DNA from: Mallotus nudiflorus
Taxonomy: Eukaryota; Streptophyta; Magnoliopsida; Malpighiales; Euphorbiaceae
NCBI GenBank assembly: GCA_947683625.1
Contig: CANTUR010000047.1
Coordinates: 2,728,001-2,792,000, forward strand
Length of the DNA: 64,000 nucleotides
Reading direction: 5' to 3'
Part shown: one piece after another, positions 57,302-64,000 of the stretch
Layout: each line of letters starts with the position of its first letter
Position numbering within the stretch: the stretch's first letter is position 1
Notes under the pieces: model-generated
Seen by the model: the letters and a program-made list of their open reading frames with translations, nothing else
What the model was told of the DNA's origin: nothing
Databases searched by the model: none
Translations under genes and position numbers: made by a program

Positions 57302-59998
57302 AAGATCAAGATTTCTGCAGAAGCCTGAATGTTGCTGAGACTGAAGAGTAGAGACATAAGTTGTACGGTGGCTGGAGAATAATGTAGTTGAATGAAAACA
57401 ACCCTTGTGAAGGGGCTAATAAATATATCCTGATAATGTTGCTTATCCATTTTTGGGACGGAAAGCAAATACCTTAAATTTGTATGGCCCATAAGAACTG
57501 AATTTGGAAAGAATTGCACTACAGAAAGTTAGAAATCTAAGGCAATGCATTATGTTATCAGGCCATCTCTTCACTGCTACACACAGTCAACTCCAACCTT
57601 TGGCGTTACTTGGAGGAGCAGGAGGCTGTGAGAGAAATCTAGAGGAGGATTGCATATATACAGGGAAGTGATGATTAGTTTCTAACTGTGGACATGCATG
57701 ACAAGGACCTCTAATTTGTAATCATGACAAATACGTTTTATTCGTGTTCACTTTATATAATATAATTTGGTTATGCTATCACTATAACTATAATTATCTC
57801 AGTAGTACAATTTTCGTCATGAATCTTTCTTGTGTCAAAAAGAAGATGACCAGTACTGTATTAGGAGCAAGGATCAACGTTGTGCTTTGCATAGAAATTA
57901 CCATGACAAAAAAATGACTACCCCATGTACATATTTAACTAATAATGCATGATGTTCTTGATTACTGGTGCACTAGCTAGTGGGTTAGCTATAGGAGTTC
58001 AGTCTTCAAAAACCAGAGAAAATATTGTTTCCAATTCAGTAAATTTATAAACCGAAATGGAAACAAACATTAAGATGAACACTCATCAACTAGAATTTAT
58101 ATCATTTTTTCGATTATATTTTCTTAATTATTCTAATTCTTTTTTATCCCATTTCAAATGACTAAATATAATTTAAAAAATTATTTTTATATCCCATTTG
58201 AAACAAACATATTTATTTAAACTCTCATTTTCCCTTTTTTCCATGAAAAAATATAAAGACAATAAAAGAGATTTTTTTTTTTTATCATCGTGATGCAAAC
58301 GCTTTGCATATATTTGTTAATATTTTTATAACACCTACCACCAAAAATATACATATATATGTAGTGATATATGTCGCTACTTATGACATCTACAGTGACA
58401 TCGTGAGTAGCAACAATAACTCTAATGTTTCTTTAATTTTTTTGAATTTTTTTTTAATTTAAAATCTAAGTTGCATATGGATGAATTATTTGTGTAAAGG
58501 ATTTAAACATTCGTAGACTATAAATTTTTTTATAATAATCTAATTTAAAAAAAAAACTCCAAGAGCATTATTAACTTTTATCACGTTCCGCGAAATATTA
58601 TGGCCTTACGGGATGCCATGTAAATCATTTCTCTATGTATATAGAGAAAGAGGGAAAATTTAATTAATGATAAGTCAAAATGGCTTAAAAAATGAAAAGT
58701 CTTTTTCAATGACATTTAAGTTTATAAAACGAAAATCGATGGTTCTAGTGGACGATGCCTCTGAGTGCATGTGTTTCTGATCTTGTAATGCAGGATGAGT
58801 ATTCTTCTATTTCGATTTAGCATTATAATACAAGCATCCCTTTATTTCTAGAATGAAAATTGGATGGAATTGAGATTGAAAAATATAATGGCTAAATTAA
58901 AAGAAAATTTAGTTGAGAACATTTAATTGAAAAGTCAGTGAAGATTTAGGGTAGATGAAATCAATGTTTCTGTAATATTCCTTATACTTTCAATACAAAT
59001 ACAAATATAAAATTAGTGTCTAATAAATAGAAGTTACACAATTGACCAATTATTTCAAATTTCATGATTCAGATTAAATTGTTAGAATGTATGATGTTAT
59101 TAGTTAATGATCACTGATTTCAAGCCACTTGTAGAAAGAATATCTCAAGTGCTCCCTCTTCAAAGACAAAATCATGATCCAATTTGAAATGTATTCAAAC
59201 ATTATTATAATGTACCGGAAAGGGTTGTCAAGTTGATTTGCTGTTTTTGTGATCTTCTACTTAATCATAGATAGAAAGAAAAATAAAAACCTAGGGCTAT
59301 TATCTATAAATCATTCAAACTATACCAAAATTAATTATTATATGCATATATAAGGACACATGACATGATCATATCCCTATCATGGTTAAATCTTTGTGAA
59401 AATAATTTCAGAAGATAGTAATTCTTATTTGAACATAGATTTCTTGCCAGAGAAAGGTCAGGCAAGAAATATGAGACATGTACGCACGTAGACATATATA
59501 TATACATGATGATGGCAAGAAATCTGGTTTAACAAAATTTCTTATTGAGGGACTGTACTTCCCTACTTATGACCATACATTAAAGCAAAAAAAAAAAAGA
59601 TGTTAAGCTTTATCCCTTATAAGAATAATTAACTCAAATTGAGAAAAAAAAATAATTAATAAGTGAATCATTTTTTCTCCATAGAAGAATTAAATAGAGA
59701 TCTTCATATAAGCTGGTTCATTAGTGCAAATGATCACTTCCAGGTGCCGTAGAGAAGATGAATGTACTCTCTACGATCCGTCTAGAGTAGTAGTACTGGC
59801 CTTGCATTGATGCTGCAACTTTTTTTGAGTGAGAAAAAGGATTATAGAAAATGCTTAAAATTAATGCATTATGGGAGAGATGTAAAAGGAAATGTAGGAA
59901 CCATCAAGTTATGGAAATTATACAGATTAATTAAGGGCCAATTTTTTTTTTTTTTTTTGGACCGAATCATGTATATGTTGAAGATGAGTTCTTTGTCT
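57302..59998. other. Intergenic region, TT1-like promoter side
   Basis: AT-rich DNA upstream of the TT1-like gene and downstream of the RNA-binding protein gene. No reading frame or repeat that I can name. A near-palindrome (GTAGTGATATATGTCGCTAC, about 58352-58371) followed by similar GACAT words may be the remains of a DNA transposon. Confidence 0.6.
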
Positions 59999-62644
59999 TT
60001 AGGTGGTCGGGTTTGTACTTTCTGAAGTAACCACACTGGCTTCTGTTTCTGTGGTTGGATGTTGTGGAGTCTGCTGTGAATCTGAAACCAAGCAAAAAAT
60101 AAAACAGAAATTACAGGAATAAAACTTTTTTTTTTTTTCTAAATTATCGGTATATATAATACACTAAATTCTAACTGATTCAGTTCGATAAGAGGATAAA
60201 GACATTAAAATTCTTTTAACAATTAATTGAACGCAGTTGTATTCACCATGACTCAAATTTAAGATATTATTTAAATGAAAATAACTACTGCAATTTCATT
60301 TTAACTATTATTGATATAAGAATATGATCTTTATAGCAACAATTAAAGATTTTTTACCAATGGAAATTCTGGTTGGCGCACAAGGAAAAAACAAAAAGGA
60401 AAGAAAAGAGGAATTTTGACTTTGATAATTACTATTCACTAACTGCAATCAATCATTGGTGATATAATTAAGCGTAATTTCTAGACCAAACAAGCCCTTA
60501 AGCGTCAAGAAATTGATCACACTCATAAATCAAGTGAACAAATACATATTCATCCAAATGATAGTTGTGCCATGGAGCAATTAATCCTACGAATAAAACA
60601 CAATAAGTCATCACTCCCATCGCTGGAAACTCACTTCTAACTATCTAAAGTTATTGTTTGATAATGAAATTTACCATACGCATATGGTTTTTCGTCTAAC
60701 AATTTATCTCCTAAATCTTTATATGCAAACCCCATTTAACATCCACCTTTTAATAAAAAGGAATAAAGATTAAAACTCAGACTAAATAAATTACAGTTAA
60801 ATTTCAATTTACATTACATTTAATTATTAAATCAACAATTATTTAATAATTGAGTGATAAATATTTAACTTACATGTGTATATATTTGTTACTTATTCAT
60901 CTTTTAAATTGAAAATAAATAAAAACTTTCTTATTCAGCTATTTAATATATGAAGTATTAAAAATTTAAAAGTTTAAATTTTATCCACTGAATTATAAAT
61001 ATCAATAATTAAAATAAAAAATTAAAAGTTCAAATTTTGACTCTCTGTTCCTATTTTCAATAAAAATACTCAAACGACCTTTCTTGTATAAATTAAAAAA
61101 AAAAATCATTCAAATAATTTTATGTGACAATATTTTTTTTGAAAATTTTTATCTATACTAGATATATATATACACCTAGTAGAATTTAAAATATAAAGTA
61201 TATATTTTATTTTTATCAATTCAATTAATAATATTTAAATAATATATTTTAAATTTTACTATTTGATATAATACACTCGGTATAAAAAACCTTTCTATAC
61301 CATAGCTAGGAGTGGCAAATTACTATTATGAGGAATGCTATTTAAAAAAAAAAAGCAAAGAAAAGAGAAAATATATAACTAAAAAAAAAATGCAACACGC
61401 GCAGTGGGCCTGTGGCATATACACGACCACTGGAACTGCATATTCAGAAAGAAGGCATCATCTTGACACTGAAACCACATGGCTCTCTCACTATTTGTTT
61501 GTTTAAAACACACACTGCACTCTATGCTCCCATCTGTCATTACTACTTTACATTGACCCATTATTTCGGACATAGCAATATAACCAGACAGCTCATCCAC
61601 ATGCTTTAGCTTACTCATGTGGCCCCCCTCTCTTTGGATCATCCCATATACTTACTTTCCTCCTATATATTTCAGAATAGAAATCATTTCTCTATATGAT
61701 ATCTAAATCTAATGCTACCCATTACGTACCTATTTCCATATCTATATGCCCACAAGAAATTAACATAAGGTTGCATTAAACTTGTGTGTTTTGATATGTT
61801 GTAATTTAACTGTGTGGAACTCGGAAGAAGGTGAAACTCTTTCTGTATTCCCTATGAAATTTAAAGTCGAGACTTTATTTCAAATTTAAATTCAAGATGT
61901 ATACAGTATAATGGATAGATTTAAAAATATCTAACAGTGATTATCACTGTTAGTTAAAGTTATTGCACGATAAAATTTTCCCGAATGAAAAGAGGAAGAA
62001 ATTAGAAAGCAAGAAATCGTACCAGAACTAGGAGAGGGGAAGGGACGCCTTGTGAGTTGAGTAGTAGATGGGGGAGGAAAGGTGGAGAATGGAGAAGGGT
62101 CAAGAGTTGTAGTAGTAGAAGTAGTAGCAGTGGTAGAAGTAGGGTAGTAAAAATAAGGTAAACGCGGAGCCTGTGGTGCAGAAAGTGCTCCCCTTACAGG
62201 TTGCAAAGAATAGCCATGATAGTAGTAAGGTGAGCCCATTGGTGACGATGATGATGATCCGTACAGTTGATGATAGAATTGAGGCTGTTGAACTTGTGTG
62301 TTATAGACAGCAGGAGCCTGCACCATGCAGTAATAATAATAGTAAATGTTAAATTTTATTTTTTTTTTTTTTTTTTTTTTACCCAACGATTGTCTTTTAC
62401 AATGCTAACTTACTGTTTTTTTTTCTCCTGAAAGAAAGTAATGAATTAATTTACCTGGTGGTACCCATAGTCAGGAGTGTAAGGTGGATACCTGAAAATA
62501 AAAGTGGAATCAATGGTGGCATTGAGTATTTATGAAAGAAAAATTGCTATAAATTTATATTCTTACAGTAGTTGCTGAAATTTTGCTTCTCCACTTAAGG
62601 AAAAGGGTAAGACGACGAACTTACTGTGATGCTACCAATTGGAC
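59999..62644 (-). CDS. RRM-type RNA-binding protein (RBM24/38-like plant family), C-terminal exons
   Basis: Three exons are well supported on the minus strand. A 37-base exon is at 62491-62455 (YPPYTPDYGYHQ). An exon at 62317-62023 begins APAVYNTQVQQPQFYHQLYG and has GSPYYYHGYSLQPVRG and RLPYFYYP, ending TCTG|GTACG. The last exon is at 60081-59999 (DSQQTPQHPTTETEASVVTSE, stop TAA). Splice phases agree at each junction. Tyr/Pro/Gln-rich tails of this kind follow a single N-terminal RRM in plant relatives of RBM24/38, which bind mRNA. The RRM is not in the window and should lie beyond the right edge. A further 20-base exon at 62644-62625 (GTC...CA|GTAAGT) fits the phase but is tentative. The intron at 60082-62022 is long (1941 bases). 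Confidence 0.8.
60082..62022 (-). other. Last intron of the RNA-binding protein gene
   Basis: AT-rich intron bounded by TCTG|GTACGATT and TTGGTTTCAG|AT. It contains a frame on the minus strand (61379-61642) and one on the plus strand (61412-61609) with no recognisable domain. I see no element or RNA gene. Confidence 0.7.
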
Positions 62645-64000
62645 CTACTATTTGGTTTTTGTTGGTGGCAGCTATATAAAGCTAATCCCATCCGTGCATA
62701 TAATAATAATAATAATAATAATATATAAATTTAAATATGACATATACACATAAATACTCCTATATATCATCATGTATAGAAACAAAGGAATTATATATAT
62801 TGAAAAAATAACTGAAAATACACCAATTAAATATTTATCTAATTTAAAAGCTTAAATTGTTAAGTGAAAATATTCAATTGGTATATAAATTCACTTAATA
62901 ATATAATTTATAAAATCGATGTAAAATTAATTATTTTTAACAATATATTTTTAGATACCAGATATGTTGTTTTTAATTGTTTGACATAAATTTGATGAAT
63001 TTTTATTAATACTACTATTAATAACTGTAAAAATTTGAATTTAAATTCAAATAATTCTCACAGATTAAAAGATTAACTATCATACTCTATAAATAATGGT
63101 GATGAGTGACCCACAATCTTTGGCCTATAAAGTGGTGTCGTATTAATCTATGTCATTGTCATTTTCCTTATTTAGCTCCTAGTAATAGATATTATGGGTG
63201 CTCGAGTCCTACATCTTTATTTTAAAAAAAAAAAAATCTGAACAATGTTTAGCAATATATTAACATTTCAAAAAAACCATAAACAAATAAACCTTTTATA
63301 TGTGGTAACGAGTCTACGATGTAAGTCAATCACACAAGCAAGACAAACTCAATTTTGTCCTATGTGGTAACGTGAGTAGAGGTATCATTAAGTATAAGAA
63401 TAGAAGAGGACTATGAACAAACACTCCAAGAACGAATAGATTAAGAAATGCTCATCTTTTATCTTCTTTTGTTTCAGAGGAAGATAGTATTAACTAAAAT
63501 AATACAACTTTGGTTTTGACTTACGACAAACTTCAACTCTCACATATATTATCTAAATAATCTATTAAATATTTTGAATATTGAGTTTAAGTGATGATTA
63601 ATATGTATTTCAATTAATTAATAAATATGCAAAATTATTTTTCTGAAATAAGCTAAAATTCTTGTCTTACCTTATATGCTAGTGTTAAGTGTTATTGGAC
63701 CAATTAAAAAGATGGGAATTGCAGTGGTACTTGACAATAAATATATATGTTGGTAATTAATGGCATGGCTGATAATCCTATATTTTATTTTCCATCACAG
63801 GACCACAATTAAATGGGCAGAAAACGATAGGAAAATCATAATTACAATTTCTGATATTCTTTAAGATTTTGATATTGCATTTGAATTTGGATTTTTCACA
63901 TTATTAGTTATATATGATTTTCGGGCAATGTGATTTTTGTTATTATATATACAATGTTATCACCTTTGTCATTCCAATTCAATGTGATCATGCTACCCTA
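62645..64000. other. Right-edge non-coding sequence, probably intron of the RNA-binding protein gene
   Basis: AT-rich, no RRM or other coding motif found in either strand. A (TAA)n tract lies at 62699-62723. If the RRM exons are beyond 64000, this is upstream intron. An unseen small exon here is possible. Confidence 0.5.

Noticed and set aside
58320..58420. DNA transposon terminus near 58350
   Set aside because: A near-palindrome with GACAT words is visible, but no paired terminal repeat or target duplication could be found.
61379..61642. 87-codon minus-strand frame
   Set aside because: Inside the last intron of the RNA-binding protein gene, with no splice support or family resemblance.

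Overview
This is a nuclear segment from a flowering plant, almost certainly a eudicot. The evidence is plant-type retrotransposons of three classes primed by initiator-Met tRNA or by target nicking, plus two host genes with plant-only architecture: a WIP-family zinc-finger gene closest to TRANSPARENT TESTA 1, and an RRM-type RNA-binding protein gene with the plant C-terminal region. I cannot name the species. The DNA is AT-rich outside exons and exon-like islands.

Positions 1-30519 are one nested block. The oldest layer is a Ty1/copia element (Tork/Tnt1-like) whose 3' half and 3' LTR are visible (25356-30519). Its reverse transcriptase is interrupted twice by long LTRs of one Ty3/gypsy chromovirus family (Tekay/Del type, LTR about 3.1 kb): by LTR D (ending at 25355) and by solo LTR E (25603-28826, TSD ATATT). 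LTR D is itself cut by a minus-strand LTR (C), and C received two complete elements: A (75-11308, minus strand, TSD GCTGC, two nonsense codons in gag-pol) and B (11928-23086, plus strand, TSD ACCTC, intact 1583-residue Gag-Pol, near-identical LTRs). A and B lie head to head with about 0.6 kb between their 5' LTRs.

Positions 30520-34458 carry no recognisable intact gene. They hold a two-part direct segmental duplication and a coding-like exon remnant.

Positions 34459-54880 are a second nested block, five layers deep, and each layer has matching target-site duplications. A 5'-truncated L1-type LINE (16-bp TSD) contains a decayed copia element (TSD GAAGA). That contains chromovirus solo LTR H (TSD GTTGG), then solo LTR I (TSD ATATC), then solo LTR J (TSD TTTAC).

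Positions 54881-64000 are gene space. There is a probable MITE next to the LINE, then the two-exon TT1-like gene (56264-57220, minus), an intergenic stretch, and the last exons of the RNA-binding protein gene (59999-62491, minus), whose RRM part lies beyond the right edge.

The most unusual signal is in the chromovirus LTR. It is built like a split gene leader: short GC-rich islands separated by AT-rich stretches that begin with GT-donor-like and end with pyrimidine-AG acceptor-like sequences. Several of these sites survive in copies that are otherwise strongly diverged. A further donor/acceptor pair lies between the primer-binding site and the gag ATG. All of this is by-eye reading; transcript data would decide it.
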